Of a stretch of 25,806 bases of DNA, positions 1-8,575 are shown one piece after another. The position numbers and the translations under genes are program-made. Numbering within the stretch: the first letter of the stretch is position 1; every line of letters starts with the position of its first letter. The DNA comes from Candidatus Gastranaerophilales bacterium (GTDB lineage: Bacteria; Cyanobacteriota; Vampirovibrionia; Gastranaerophilales; Gastranaerophilaceae): positions 1 to 25,806 of the forward strand of contig CANQOM010000006.1 in assembly GCA_947625445.1 (NCBI GenBank). Reading direction: 5' to 3'. Under the pieces are notes generated by a model that was not told the origin of the DNA, made no database searches, and saw only the letters and a program-made list of their open reading frames with translations.

Positions 1-1
1 T

Positions 2-730
2 ACAAAAGTAGATTATAACCCAATTGATAGATTGGTTGGCATTTATAATGATTTAATAGATAAAAAACTTTTAACAGTAAAAGAGTATGCAGATGCCACA
101 AACGAAAAATCTTCCGAAATTGAAAAGAAGATAGAATTGGCAAATTTAATGGTCGATTACTTGGATTATATTAATGCTCCTTTGCAGTTCTATATTGCTC
201 GTGAAAACGATATTGAAGGTCCCTTACACGAAATATTAAGGGCTTTACATAAATGTAAAACCGAAGAAGATTCCGATAATGTAAAACAAATATTATTTCA
301 TGAATTATTAATGCGACCAGAAGGCGATATGACAAGATATATAAGAAAAACAGCCGATAATCTTGTTTCTTCGAAACATGCTGAAACATTTATAGAAGAA
401 ACTTTTGAATGTATTGAAGAAACTCAAAAAGAGTTGCTTGCTCCTGAAAACCAAAATTTAGATAAGAAAGAATTAATAAATAAGGTTCGAAACAACAATA
501 ATGTTAAAGAAAAAATGCAAAAAAGCAGAATAAAAATTATTGAAAAAAATGATAGGGAAAAAATTATAAATGAACCTGTAGAATTACTGAATAAAAGCAT
601 TGATATTGTAGAACATATAGATACAAATATTTTTAAAAAATTATCTGATGAACAATTAGATGATGTTAAACAATCTTTATCAAAATTAGAAAATACTATT
701 AATAATATTAGAATATCATTAGAGGATTAG
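2..730 (+). CDS. 3' part of an unidentified gene, possibly ParB-like
   Basis: The frame is open from base 2, so the true start probably lies left of the window. The first start-like codon, a TTG at 32, has no convincing ribosome binding site. About 242 residues are visible, ending in TAG. The protein is charged and mostly helical, with a likely coiled-coil C-terminus. Near its visible start a run beginning LTVKEYA, followed by a lysine/isoleucine-rich helix ending in LANLM, resembles the helix-turn-helix region of ParB/KorB-type DNA-binding proteins. This is pattern resemblance only. It ends one base before the next gene's ATG, with the AGAGGA ribosome site of that gene inside its last codons, so the two are almost certainly co-transcribed and coupled. 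If ParB-like, it would belong to island maintenance. Otherwise it could be a partner subunit of the downstream helicase. Confidence 0.6.
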   Translation, partial: TKVDYNPIDRLVGIYNDLIDKKLLTVKEYADATNEKSSEIEKKIELANLMVDYLDYINAPLQFYIARENDIEGPLHEILRALHKCKTEEDSDNVKQILFHELLMRPEGDMTRYIRKTADNLVSSKHAETFIEETFECIEETQKELLAPENQNLDKKELINKVRNNNNVKEKMQKSRIKIIEKNDREKIINEPVELLNKSIDIVEHIDTNIFKKLSDEQLDDVKQSLSKLENTINNIRISLED

Positions 731-731
731 T

Positions 732-3281
732 ATGTTTAAACAAATTCCTCTAAAACCTGTATATTACGCCAGAGAGAATAATATACTAAAAGAATTTTAT
801 ATTCCGGTAATGAAAGATTCTATAATATATGATAGAGCTAGTGCTTATTTTTCAGCCAAAGCATTATGTAATTGTGCTGAGGGGATTGAATATGTTGCCA
901 TAAATAAAGGGCAAATTCGTATTATTTTATCAGAAGATATAGAAGAAGATGATTTTGAAAAGATTAAACGTGGGTATGCTTTAAAAACAAAATTAAATCA
1001 GGGTTTGATTTCAAAATTCGAACTTCTCGATAAAACTGATGATAACATTAGAATTTATTCTAATCTTGCATATTTAATTGCAGAAGGTCTTGTTGATATA
1101 AAAATTGCATTTATGCGAAAAGGGACTTTTCACTACAAATTCGGATTATATGTTGATGCAGAGGGAAATGAAATAACCTCATGTGGCTCTGATAATTTAA
1201 CCGATGCAGCTATATACGGAAATGGCGAATCTTTTGATATAACTTGTAGCTGGCTTTGTTCAGAATTTGATTATGGAAAAATTGCAAATAATAAAGAAAA
1301 ATTTGAAAACTTATGGAATAACAAAGATGCTGAAGCAATTGTGTTAAAGGTAGATGATGTTGTTTTAAAAGAAATTATAAAATATAACAAAGGTAAATTA
1401 ATTATGGATAATGCTTTTCTTAAAGAGAATTGTTTTATATTGGATTACGAAAATGAAAGATTAATTGGTATAAATAAACTTGAACAAAATATAGAGTTTA
1501 ATGTCTTCAATAAAATACATCTTAGAAGGTTTGTCGAAAGTTATGTTGGTAATAAGGTTGTATTTAAAGAAAACTTAACATATGTTGATTTTGAAAAAAT
1601 TATTAGTTTGTTTAAAAATAAACTTCCTAATGTTTCTTTGTTTACAACGGCGGCTCTAGATGAATATATTACTAGTAAGCAAATGTATTTAAATGACAGA
1701 AAAAATTTAGGTATTCAAATAAAATTAAAAGATGATTTATGTAAAAATGAATTAGAAAAATATAGGCTAGTTTTAGCAAAAACAATGACTCGTCAGCTAA
1801 GAGAGCAGCAATTATGGGATTCTTTTTATATGTGCAAGATGAAAAAATGCAGCAATTTTTCAGTTCCAGGCTCTGGCAAAACATCTTCTGTCCTCGGTGT
1901 TTTTGCATACTTACAAGATTGTGGGAATGTAGATAAAGTTGTAGTAATTTGCCCTAAAAATGCATTTGAATCTTGGAAAAATGAATTTAATATATGTTTT
2001 AAAGACAAACAAAAATTAAAATGTTTTGATGTACAAAGCAATGAATCTTCTCAACAAAAACATTATTTGCTAAATTATGAATACAAGCAATATAATCTGT
2101 TTCTTTTTAACTATGAATCTCTTAATGCATATAAACAGGAAATTAAAGAACTTGTAAAAAATGGAACATTACTTGTTTATGATGAAATTCATAAAGCAAA
2201 AGGAATAAATGGAGAACGTGCTACAAATTCAATAGAAATAGCTAAAGATGCAAATTATGTAATAACTATGACAGGGACACCGATACCTAATTCATATTTA
2301 GATATTTATAATAATTTACACATTTTGTATCCAAATGAATATGACAGTTTCTTTGGGTTTAAAGAGCAATTTCTAAAGAATCCATATGAAACAGAAAGAA
2401 ATCAAATAAATGATAGAATTAAACCTTTCTATTGCAGAACATCAAAAGAACAATTATGTGTACCTCCGGCAAATCAAGATATATTCGGTTTAGAATGTGC
2501 AACTAATGAAGAAAATAGGGCTGCTGAAATATTATATTCTAAGTATCAAAAAAATAAATTTGCCCTTATAATAAGACTTCTACAGTTAGAATCTTGTCCT
2601 GAATTATTATTAGAGAAATTAGATTTTAGCGAATTTAGAGATATTTTAGATATTTCAATAGAGCCTGATGAATTAGATTATTCTGATGCCTCTAGTGAAC
2701 TTAAAGATATTGTTCAAAATATTGGTACAACTGTAAAAACAAAAAAATGTATTCAATTAGTTCAAAGTCTTTATCAGTCAAACAAGCCTGTAATTATTTG
2801 GACTTTATTTAGAAAATCAATTTCAAATTTAAGAACATTGTTGGATGAAATAGGTGTTCCATCTGAAGAAATTACAGGTGGAACATCAATGGAAGATAGA
2901 AAAATAATATTAGATAAATTTTTAAATAATGAGATTAAAGTATTAATTACAAATCCTCAAACACTTGCTGAATCGGTGTCTCTACATTCAGTATGCCACG
3001 ATGCTATTTATTATGAGTATAGTTATAACTTAGTTCATTTATTACAGTCAAAAGATAGGATTCACCGTTTAGGGTTGCCAGATAATCAATATACACAATA
3101 TTACTATTTGCAGACATTATTCAAAATTGATGGTATTGATTACTCATTAGATGAAATGATATATGACCGTTTAAAATTAAAAGAGCATATGATGCTGGAA
3201 GCCGTAGATGATGGCAAACTTGAAAGAGTATTTACGGAACAAGAAGATATTGATGCAATATTCAAAAAATTAAACATCTAA
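732..3281 (+). CDS. PLD-nuclease / SNF2-family helicase fusion protein
   Basis: This 849-residue two-domain protein probably couples ATP-driven DNA translocation to a nuclease. The N-terminal third has a phospholipase-D signature: H134, K136, D142 and GSDN at 152-155. One HxK motif is visible, so the active form may be a dimer, as in PLD nucleases of the NgoFVII/BfiI type. The C-terminal half is an SF2 SNF2-like ATPase: Walker A VPGSGKT at 378-384, DEIH box at 484-487, TGTP at 514-517, and motif VI Q772...DRIHRLG with R776 and R779. AGAGGA five bases before the ATG sets the start. The gene overlaps the convergent restriction endonuclease gene by 12 bp. The family context recalls CglI/NgoAVII-type systems, in which separate PLD-nuclease and SF2-helicase proteins work with an m5C methyltransferase; here the two activities are fused. 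The role in defence is inferred. Confidence 0.85.
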   Translation: MFKQIPLKPVYYARENNILKEFYIPVMKDSIIYDRASAYFSAKALCNCAEGIEYVAINKGQIRIILSEDIEEDDFEKIKRGYALKTKLNQGLISKFELLDKTDDNIRIYSNLAYLIAEGLVDIKIAFMRKGTFHYKFGLYVDAEGNEITSCGSDNLTDAAIYGNGESFDITCSWLCSEFDYGKIANNKEKFENLWNNKDAEAIVLKVDDVVLKEIIKYNKGKLIMDNAFLKENCFILDYENERLIGINKLEQNIEFNVFNKIHLRRFVESYVGNKVVFKENLTYVDFEKIISLFKNKLPNVSLFTTAALDEYITSKQMYLNDRKNLGIQIKLKDDLCKNELEKYRLVLAKTMTRQLREQQLWDSFYMCKMKKCSNFSVPGSGKTSSVLGVFAYLQDCGNVDKVVVICPKNAFESWKNEFNICFKDKQKLKCFDVQSNESSQQKHYLLNYEYKQYNLFLFNYESLNAYKQEIKELVKNGTLLVYDEIHKAKGINGERATNSIEIAKDANYVITMTGTPIPNSYLDIYNNLHILYPNEYDSFFGFKEQFLKNPYETERNQINDRIKPFYCRTSKEQLCVPPANQDIFGLECATNEENRAAEILYSKYQKNKFALIIRLLQLESCPELLLEKLDFSEFRDILDISIEPDELDYSDASSELKDIVQNIGTTVKTKKCIQLVQSLYQSNKPVIIWTLFRKSISNLRTLLDEIGVPSEEITGGTSMEDRKIILDKFLNNEIKVLITNPQTLAESVSLHSVCHDAIYYEYSYNLVHLLQSKDRIHRLGLPDNQYTQYYYLQTLFKIDGIDYSLDEMIYDRLKLKEHMMLEAVDDGKLERVFTEQEDIDAIFKKLNI

Positions 3282-4634
3282 AATCTGTTCTAGTACATAT
3301 TTATTATTCAACCAAAAACACTGCTTTGTTAATTTTCTGCCGTCTGGAAGTTCGTATGAATCGGCTTTGTTTTGTCCGTGCGGTCTTACGTGGCTTACTC
3401 TGTTAAATGATTGTCCCGGCAAATTATTAAAATCACGTCCTTTTTTATTTGTTATTTTAACGCCTTCTTTAATTACCTTAACTGTTTCAGCCCAAACTTT
3501 ATGAACTTCCTCGATGTCTTTTACAGGCATGTTCCAGAATTTAACTTTATCTAAATATAATTCATTATTCTTATCAAACTTGAATATGATAAACATAAAT
3601 TTTGTGGAAAAAAACAGGTTATACATAAATGAATCTTCCCATTCTTCTTTAATAATTTCAGTAAATTTAAAGGTTGGAAAAGACATACTTTCTTTAATGT
3701 TCTTATCACCAAAATTTATACGTATTGTTTTGGGAACAATATTTGCTTTCTTAAATTCTTCCGTTGCTGCAATGTTTCCTTTTATTCCTAAAATGGAAGC
3801 TATTATTCTTTCATTAACATTTTTCATTGCAGGGTTAAGATGAAATTCTCTAATTAATTCTTTTTGTGATTTACCGAAATAGGGTTTAATTTTGTTAATA
3901 ATGTAGTTTTCAAAACCTTGCTTTTCGAGTTGCTTTTCATTATCAATTACTGATTCTTCTTTTTCCTGATTCAAAACGTAATTATTTAAAATATAGGTCA
4001 TGTAAGATTGTTTAAGAGAATAGGCCCTTTGATTAGCTTTAACAGTATTATAAGGTTGTGACCTTAAATCTTTTTCTCCTCCTGCTCCTTTGCGGCAAGC
4101 TCCAAGGTATAAGGTATCTCCCTCTGATAATTCATGAGCTTTCCCTTCTCTTATTTTCTGAATAATCTTTTCCCAATCCTGTTTAATAACAATTAAATCT
4201 TTTTCAGGATATTCATATAAAAGAGTTTCTAATATTTTAAAATCAGTAACGGGTACATCTTTAAAATATTCATAATACATTAGCAAAAGAGTTTTGTTTT
4301 TATGCCAAAAACTGCTATCCTCAAAAGACTTATTAACTTCTGTCATATAGTCAATAATATTTAATACAAGTCTTTCTTTTGCTACATATTTATTTGATTT
4401 GTTTTTTATGCATGGAGTAACTTTTAATTCAACACCTAGCTCATTAAAATCAGCTTCTGCACGGCTATTGACTTTTCTTTCAAACCAACATTCCTCAAAC
4501 ATTTGTCCAACGTTACCTTTATTTTTAGCCGTTCCAAGTCTTCCTGTTGTGTCAATTTTACCAAAAGGAATGTTAATAGCTTCTTTTGATCTTTTTAATA
4601 ATTCCGCTTTTGAATTGTAACGTTTTTCTTGCAT
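3270..4634 (-). CDS. Sau3AI-like type II restriction endonuclease (probable GATC)
   Basis: This protein of about 454 residues has the layout of Sau3AI (489 residues): an N-terminal MutH-fold nuclease domain and a C-terminal DNA-binding domain of related fold. The catalytic pattern is D62-x6-E69-L-K71, the exact D/E/K spacing of MutH, preceded by a conserved E near 47-48. GKAHELSEG around 163-171 and HVRPH followed by TKQCFWLNN near the C-terminus match my memory of Sau3AI. Sau3AI cuts before GATC, so that specificity is inferred. A longer GTG start exists at 4643. I prefer the ATG at 4634 because a GGGGTGG ribosome site sits five bases upstream of it and overlaps the GTG. The gene is divergent from its methyltransferase across about 50 bp that holds an inverted repeat. 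Its 3' end overlaps the helicase gene, so either transcript runs antisense to the other. Confidence 0.9.
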   Translation of the reverse strand: MQEKRYNSKAELLKRSKEAINIPFGKIDTTGRLGTAKNKGNVGQMFEECWFERKVNSRAEADFNELGVELKVTPCIKNKSNKYVAKERLVLNIIDYMTEVNKSFEDSSFWHKNKTLLLMYYEYFKDVPVTDFKILETLLYEYPEKDLIVIKQDWEKIIQKIREGKAHELSEGDTLYLGACRKGAGGEKDLRSQPYNTVKANQRAYSLKQSYMTYILNNYVLNQEKEESVIDNEKQLEKQGFENYIINKIKPYFGKSQKELIREFHLNPAMKNVNERIIASILGIKGNIAATEEFKKANIVPKTIRINFGDKNIKESMSFPTFKFTEIIKEEWEDSFMYNLFFSTKFMFIIFKFDKNNELYLDKVKFWNMPVKDIEEVHKVWAETVKVIKEGVKITNKKGRDFNNLPGQSFNRVSHVRPHGQNKADSYELPDGRKLTKQCFWLNNKYVLEQILDV

Positions 4635-4635
4635 G

Positions 4636-4663
4636 GTTACCACCCCGTTAATTTTATGGTAAC
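4636..4663. promoter_or_regulatory. Inverted repeat between divergent R and M genes, possible operator
   Basis: Perfect 7-bp arms, GTTACCA (4636-4642) and TGGTAAC (4657-4663), are separated by 14 bp in the 51-bp gap between the endonuclease and methyltransferase starts. On the minus strand a TAAAAT hexamer that could be a -10 for the endonuclease lies between the arms. No controller (C) protein gene is visible, so a regulator could be the methyltransferase itself or a host or island protein. The operator role is inferred from symmetry and position. Confidence 0.45.
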
Positions 4664-4685
4664 ATAATAATGGAGTAATACAAGA

Positions 4686-5945
4686 ATGTTAAGTCGTGGG
4701 AAGAAAATAAGAGTAGTTGAATTATTTGCCGGCGTAGGAGGTTTTAGGGTAGGTCTTGAAAGAAGTTCTGATTTATTTGAAACAATCTGGGCAAATCAAT
4801 GGGAACCCGGAAGAAAATCTCAATATGCCTATGATTGTTACACGAAAAATTTTGGTAAAAATCATAATTGCATAAATGAAGATATTGCATTAGTTAAAGA
4901 CCAAATTCCAGAACATGACTTACTTGTTGGTGGTTTTCCGTGTCAAGATTACTCTGTTGCAAAAACAGGAGCAAAAGGTATTCAAGGCAAAAAAGGTGCT
5001 TTATGGTGGGAGATAAGAGATATTGTAGAAGCTAAAAGACCTAAATATATTTTGCTTGAAAATGTAGATCGCTTATTAAAATCTCCTGCAAAACAAAGGG
5101 GGAGAGATTTCGGCATAATCTTAAGATGTTTGTCTGATTTAGGTTATGCAATTGAGTGGCGTGTAATAAATGCTGCTGAATATGGTTGTGCTCAGAGACG
5201 CCGTAGAACATTCATTTTTGCGGTAAATGAATTAACTGATTTTTACAATCATTTAGCCAATGAAGATAAGTTTAATATCATAACTAAAAACGGATTTTTT
5301 CCCGGAGAATTTTTAATTGATAAAACAAATTTAAGTATCAACAATATGGAAATTTATACTATTTCACAAGATAAATATAAAACTCTTGATGTATTCTCTG
5401 ACAAATTTGCTGCAAGATTTAATAATTCCGGTGTATGTGTAAACGGAAAAGCATACACAATGGAAACTACTCCAATTATGCAAACTCCAATAACATTAAA
5501 TGAAATATGTGAAGATGGTCCTGTTGATAAAAGATTTTTCTTAAATGGTAGCACAGATAAATGGAAATATTTAAAAGGTGCTAAGCGCGAAGAAAGACGG
5601 CGCCCTAACGGTGAAATTTACTACTACACAGAAGGTTCAATGTCTTTCCCTGATAGAATGGATTTGCCAAGCAGAACAATGCTCACAAGTGAATCTTCTT
5701 TAAATAGAAGTACACACGTTATTATAGATAAGCTATCACAAAACTTGAGACTATTAACACCCACCGAGTGTGAAAGATTAAATGGATTTAAAGACGGTTG
5801 GACTGATACAGGTATGCCAGAAAAATTCAGATATTTTGTTATGGGCAACGCTCTTGTTGTTCCTTTAATTGAAAGAATGGGTTCAAAAATATTAGAAATT
5901 TCTAATTTAAAAACCTATGAAAAACAAATGGAATTAGCTTCATAG
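4686..5945 (+). CDS. DNA (cytosine-5) methyltransferase, M.Sau3AI-like
   Basis: This 419-residue m5C methyltransferase protects host DNA by methylating cytosine at the C5 position, presumably within GATC. All main motifs are present in order: I (ELFAGVGG, 12-19), IV with catalytic Cys86 in GGFPCQDYS, VI (ENV, 125-127), VIII (QRRRR, 170-174), IX (LTPTECERLNGF) and X (GNALVVP). The target-recognition region lies between VIII and IX, roughly 180-355. GGAG ten bases before the ATG supports the start. Pairing with the divergent Sau3AI-like nuclease makes this a complete type II restriction-modification module. The next gene's AGGAG overlaps this gene's TAG stop, so methyltransferase and HD protein are probably translated together. 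The alternative, a methyltransferase serving a helicase-type system such as CglI, is not excluded. Confidence 0.95.
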   Translation: MLSRGKKIRVVELFAGVGGFRVGLERSSDLFETIWANQWEPGRKSQYAYDCYTKNFGKNHNCINEDIALVKDQIPEHDLLVGGFPCQDYSVAKTGAKGIQGKKGALWWEIRDIVEAKRPKYILLENVDRLLKSPAKQRGRDFGIILRCLSDLGYAIEWRVINAAEYGCAQRRRRTFIFAVNELTDFYNHLANEDKFNIITKNGFFPGEFLIDKTNLSINNMEIYTISQDKYKTLDVFSDKFAARFNNSGVCVNGKAYTMETTPIMQTPITLNEICEDGPVDKRFFLNGSTDKWKYLKGAKREERRRPNGEIYYYTEGSMSFPDRMDLPSRTMLTSESSLNRSTHVIIDKLSQNLRLLTPTECERLNGFKDGWTDTGMPEKFRYFVMGNALVVPLIERMGSKILEISNLKTYEKQMELAS

Positions 5946-5956
5946 GAGAATACCAT

Positions 5957-7549
5957 ATGGGATATGAATCAAATTTTACTGAAAAAATTTATGATAATGT
6001 ATATGGATTTATATACCTTACAAAAGAAGAAAAAGAGTTACTTTCTACTCCATATTTTCAACGTTTAAATCATATAAGACAATTAGGACTTGCATATTTT
6101 GTTTTTCCAGGTGCCGTGCATACTCGTTTTTCGCATTCTCTTGGGGTCTTACATATAGCTGAAAAAATGTTTCAACAATTAAAGAAAACAGGTTATATAG
6201 AAAAAAATAGCGAAATAATTGATAAACATCACAAAATATTACGACTAGCCGCGTTATTGCATGATATAGGGCATTATCCGATATCGCATACAATAGAAGC
6301 TTCCTATCGGGAATGTTCTTACATTATTGATAGACATTGTCCAAATGATGCTTTAATCAACGAATTTAATGGAGAATACCCAGAAAATACAAACATTGCA
6401 ATTGGAAAGAAATTTAAGCAGTGTCTTAATAGCAATAATTTAAATGACTTATTTTTTTATGACAAAAGTTTTCAAGAATATGATGATATATATCATCACG
6501 AAAATCTTGCTGGAAGAATTATAAGAAATAAAAAATTTTCTGAATTGCTACAAAATAAATTTAAAATTGATGAAGATGATATTGAAATAATTTGTAGTTT
6601 AATAAATGGTAAAGGTATAAAAAGAGAATATTATGTGTTATCTAAAATTATTAAGTCAAATTTAGATGCAGACCAAATTGATTATATGATAAGAGATACA
6701 AAAAATACAGGCATTTCTGTAAATATAGATGTTGATTTTATCATAAACAATATGATGTTAGTAAAAAAAACAGATAGATATTATATAGCATATTCATATA
6801 AAGCAATTTCTGCAATTGAACAATTTTTATTATCAAAATACTATTGGTACTCAAATATTTTATATTACGAAAAATCTTATATTATAAATTTTGTAGCACG
6901 TAGGTTATATTCATATTTATTGAATTACAGCACAAATATGAAATATAGCAATATAAAGAAAATTGAGGGCATTATAAACAATCCCGAAGAATTTGTCTTC
7001 TTTAATGACTCTTATTTTTGGAATCAGATTGAAAATATATTAAATAATAAAGAATTTCCTGATGTCATTAAACGACTAGCAAAAATGTTAATAAACAAAA
7101 CTTTCCCAAAATTAATAAAAGAAAAGTCCTTTGAAGAAAAAATTAATAATGCGGGTTTACAAAATTTGGGTATACATTATCAAGCATCAATAGATGCAAA
7201 GGAAACTTTTAACTATATAAAAAATTCCTTTAAAGAAGCTTTTAAGGCACAAAAGAATTTGGTACCAATTCCAATTAACAGACAAATAGTGAATGTCAAA
7301 ACAAATAGCCTGGGGGAATTTTATGGTAAAAGTTCTAAAGATCCTTTAACCGAAGAAGATCAAGAATTAAAAAGGAGAGAATCATATATAAATGATGATA
7401 ATATTTATATTACTTACGACAAAAATGATATAAGTGTTATTACACATAATAAATTCAAGCAAAATCAGCTATTTGGACTTTTCTATACCGAAAAAGGAAC
7501 ACCTAAATCTATAAATATTTATAGACTATATGATTTTTCTGAAATATAA
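5957..7549 (+). CDS. HD-domain phosphohydrolase, dNTPase/SAMHD1-like (COG1078)
   Basis: This 530-residue protein is probably a metal-dependent deoxynucleoside-triphosphate triphosphohydrolase or related phosphohydrolase. The metal-ligand pattern matches SAMHD1-like HD proteins: HTRFSHSLG with H60, LLHDIGH with H102-D103, and LDADQIDYMIRD with probable ligand D239. The N-terminal STPYFQRLNHIRQLG is also typical. The C-terminal 250 residues are lysine-rich and less recognisable. AGGAG at 5944-5948, eight bases before the ATG, overlaps the methyltransferase stop codon and indicates translational coupling. dNTP depletion is an established bacterial anti-phage strategy, and the position inside a restriction-modification island suggests such a role, but that is inferred. 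An alternative is a housekeeping YwfO-like enzyme carried as cargo. It ends eight bases from the convergent YwgA-like gene. Confidence 0.88.
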   Translation: MGYESNFTEKIYDNVYGFIYLTKEEKELLSTPYFQRLNHIRQLGLAYFVFPGAVHTRFSHSLGVLHIAEKMFQQLKKTGYIEKNSEIIDKHHKILRLAALLHDIGHYPISHTIEASYRECSYIIDRHCPNDALINEFNGEYPENTNIAIGKKFKQCLNSNNLNDLFFYDKSFQEYDDIYHHENLAGRIIRNKKFSELLQNKFKIDEDDIEIICSLINGKGIKREYYVLSKIIKSNLDADQIDYMIRDTKNTGISVNIDVDFIINNMMLVKKTDRYYIAYSYKAISAIEQFLLSKYYWYSNILYYEKSYIINFVARRLYSYLLNYSTNMKYSNIKKIEGIINNPEEFVFFNDSYFWNQIENILNNKEFPDVIKRLAKMLINKTFPKLIKEKSFEEKINNAGLQNLGIHYQASIDAKETFNYIKNSFKEAFKAQKNLVPIPINRQIVNVKTNSLGEFYGKSSKDPLTEEDQELKRRESYINDDNIYITYDKNDISVITHNKFKQNQLFGLFYTEKGTPKSINIYRLYDFSEI

Positions 7550-7556
7550 ATAGATT

Positions 7557-8072
7557 TTAATTTATTAATTCATTAATTTGAGCATCTATATTTAATATAA
7601 TATTATTAATATTATCTTGATTTAAATTAGGGTATCTGTGATAAATCATTGATTTTCTATCATATAATTGCTTAAATATTTCATCATTTTCATAAGATGG
7701 ATAATAACTTTTAAGATAATCAAAAGTAGTATACAACTCCAATAAATCAACTTCATTAATTTGTTGATTTAAAAAAAAAGTATTTAGCCTTCTTAATAAA
7801 TTAGATGCATCTTCGGATAATGGGTTTACTTGATTTTCACTTACATACTTATTTCTATTACGAGCAATATCATATAACTCATCAGCCAACATAGAATTAT
7901 ATGGTCCATTTAAATATAAACTAAATTTACCAACACCAACTCCATATATTTTTTCTATCAAGTATGAATACTTTTGAGATTTGACGCGTTCATTTTTTGA
8001 CCATAAAAATAAATCAAAATTACATCCTAATTCTCTTAAACATTTATATATGATATTATTGAATTCTGTCAT
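7557..8072 (-). CDS. YwgA-like uncharacterised protein
   Basis: This 171-residue protein belongs, by motif, to the YwgA-like group: KYSYLIEK, then FSLYLNGPYNS and LADELYDI in the first 70 residues (pattern YLxxK...FxxYxxGPYSxxLxxD). The molecular function is unknown to me. The frame extends to a TTG at 8102, but the ATG at 8072 has AGAGG four bases upstream and is preferred. It is convergent with the HD gene, eight bases apart. In Bacillus subtilis, as I recall, ywgA lies beside ywfO, an HD-domain dNTPase-like gene, so the pairing here may be a conserved partnership in an inverted arrangement. A regulator, inhibitor or partner of the HD enzyme would fit, but this is speculation. Confidence 0.65.
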   Translation of the reverse strand: MTEFNNIIYKCLRELGCNFDLFLWSKNERVKSQKYSYLIEKIYGVGVGKFSLYLNGPYNSMLADELYDIARNRNKYVSENQVNPLSEDASNLLRRLNTFFLNQQINEVDLLELYTTFDYLKSYYPSYENDEIFKQLYDRKSMIYHRYPNLNQDNINNIILNIDAQINELIN

Positions 8073-8192
8073 AAAACCTCTTGTAATTAAATTGTAACGC
8101 AAAAATTATAATTTAAACACTCCCTCAATAAAATATTAATAAATTTTAGCGATTAAGGCAAATAAGTAACGATTGTAACATCATAACTTATT

Positions 8193-8375
8193 TTATTTAA
8201 ACTCGCTTAATTCTTCCCAATCGTTTGGGTTGCCGGTTCGTTTTAAGTAACATTTACCGCCGTCAACTGCAACTTTACCGCAAGAGCAAAATTTAAAGTC
8301 GTGTACGCTTATTGATTTTATTATATCACCGCAATGTTTACACTTGATTCTATTCCTTATTATTTTTCTTTCCAT
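8193..8375 (-). CDS. Small zinc-ribbon protein, DUF7695-like
   Basis: This 60-residue protein has four cysteines arranged CxxC (12, 15) and CxC (30, 32), with H25 between, consistent with one bound zinc. The framing segments RNRIKC, VHDFKFCSCG, VAVDGG and GNPNDWEELSEF match a small domain I know as DUF7695, common in low-GC bacteria and mobile elements. Function is unknown. AGAGGA eight bases upstream of the ATG supports the start. It is the last gene before the tRNA-derived attachment site, separated from it by about 370 bp of non-coding DNA, so it may have arrived with the island. Confidence 0.75.
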   Translation of the reverse strand: MERKIIRNRIKCKHCGDIIKSISVHDFKFCSCGKVAVDGGKCYLKRTGNPNDWEELSEFK

Positions 8376-8520
8376 TATAAAATCCTCTTATTCTCACAAA
8401 ATTATATCGTGTAAGAATCACCTGTAAGCTCTTTTGTTTGCAAAAGTTAGCAATTTATATTTTCCTGAAAAATTACGGAATTTTTCTGCGGCTCAGAATG
8501 AGGGGAGCTATCTATGTTTT

Positions 8521-8560
8521 TGTCCACTCCCCGCCCCTTTGAAGCAACGTTGAGTGGACA
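8521..8560. repeat. 9-bp perfect inverted repeat
   Basis: TGTCCACTC (8521-8529) and GAGTGGACA (8552-8560) are perfect complements 22 bp apart. The internal palindrome CAACGTTG overlaps the right arm's edge. There is no T-run after it on either strand, so it is not an obvious terminator. It may be a protein-binding site or a stable hairpin near the attachment site. Confidence 0.6.
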
Positions 8561-8575
8561 GATATAAAGGAGGAA

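Noticed and set aside
3514..3843. 109-codon plus-strand frame inside the endonuclease gene
   Set aside because: It is antisense to a strongly supported conserved gene and shows no ribosome site or family resemblance.
732..5945. DISARM-type system
   Set aside because: A PLD domain, a helicase and an m5C methyltransferase are present, but the DUF1998-type protein and the separate DrmA/DrmC genes are not visible, and a MutH-fold endonuclease is present instead.
8105..8110. TATAAT on the minus strand upstream of the YwgA-like gene
   Set aside because: No -35-like hexamer lies at a suitable distance and the surrounding DNA is so AT-rich that such hexamers arise by chance; not listed as a promoter.
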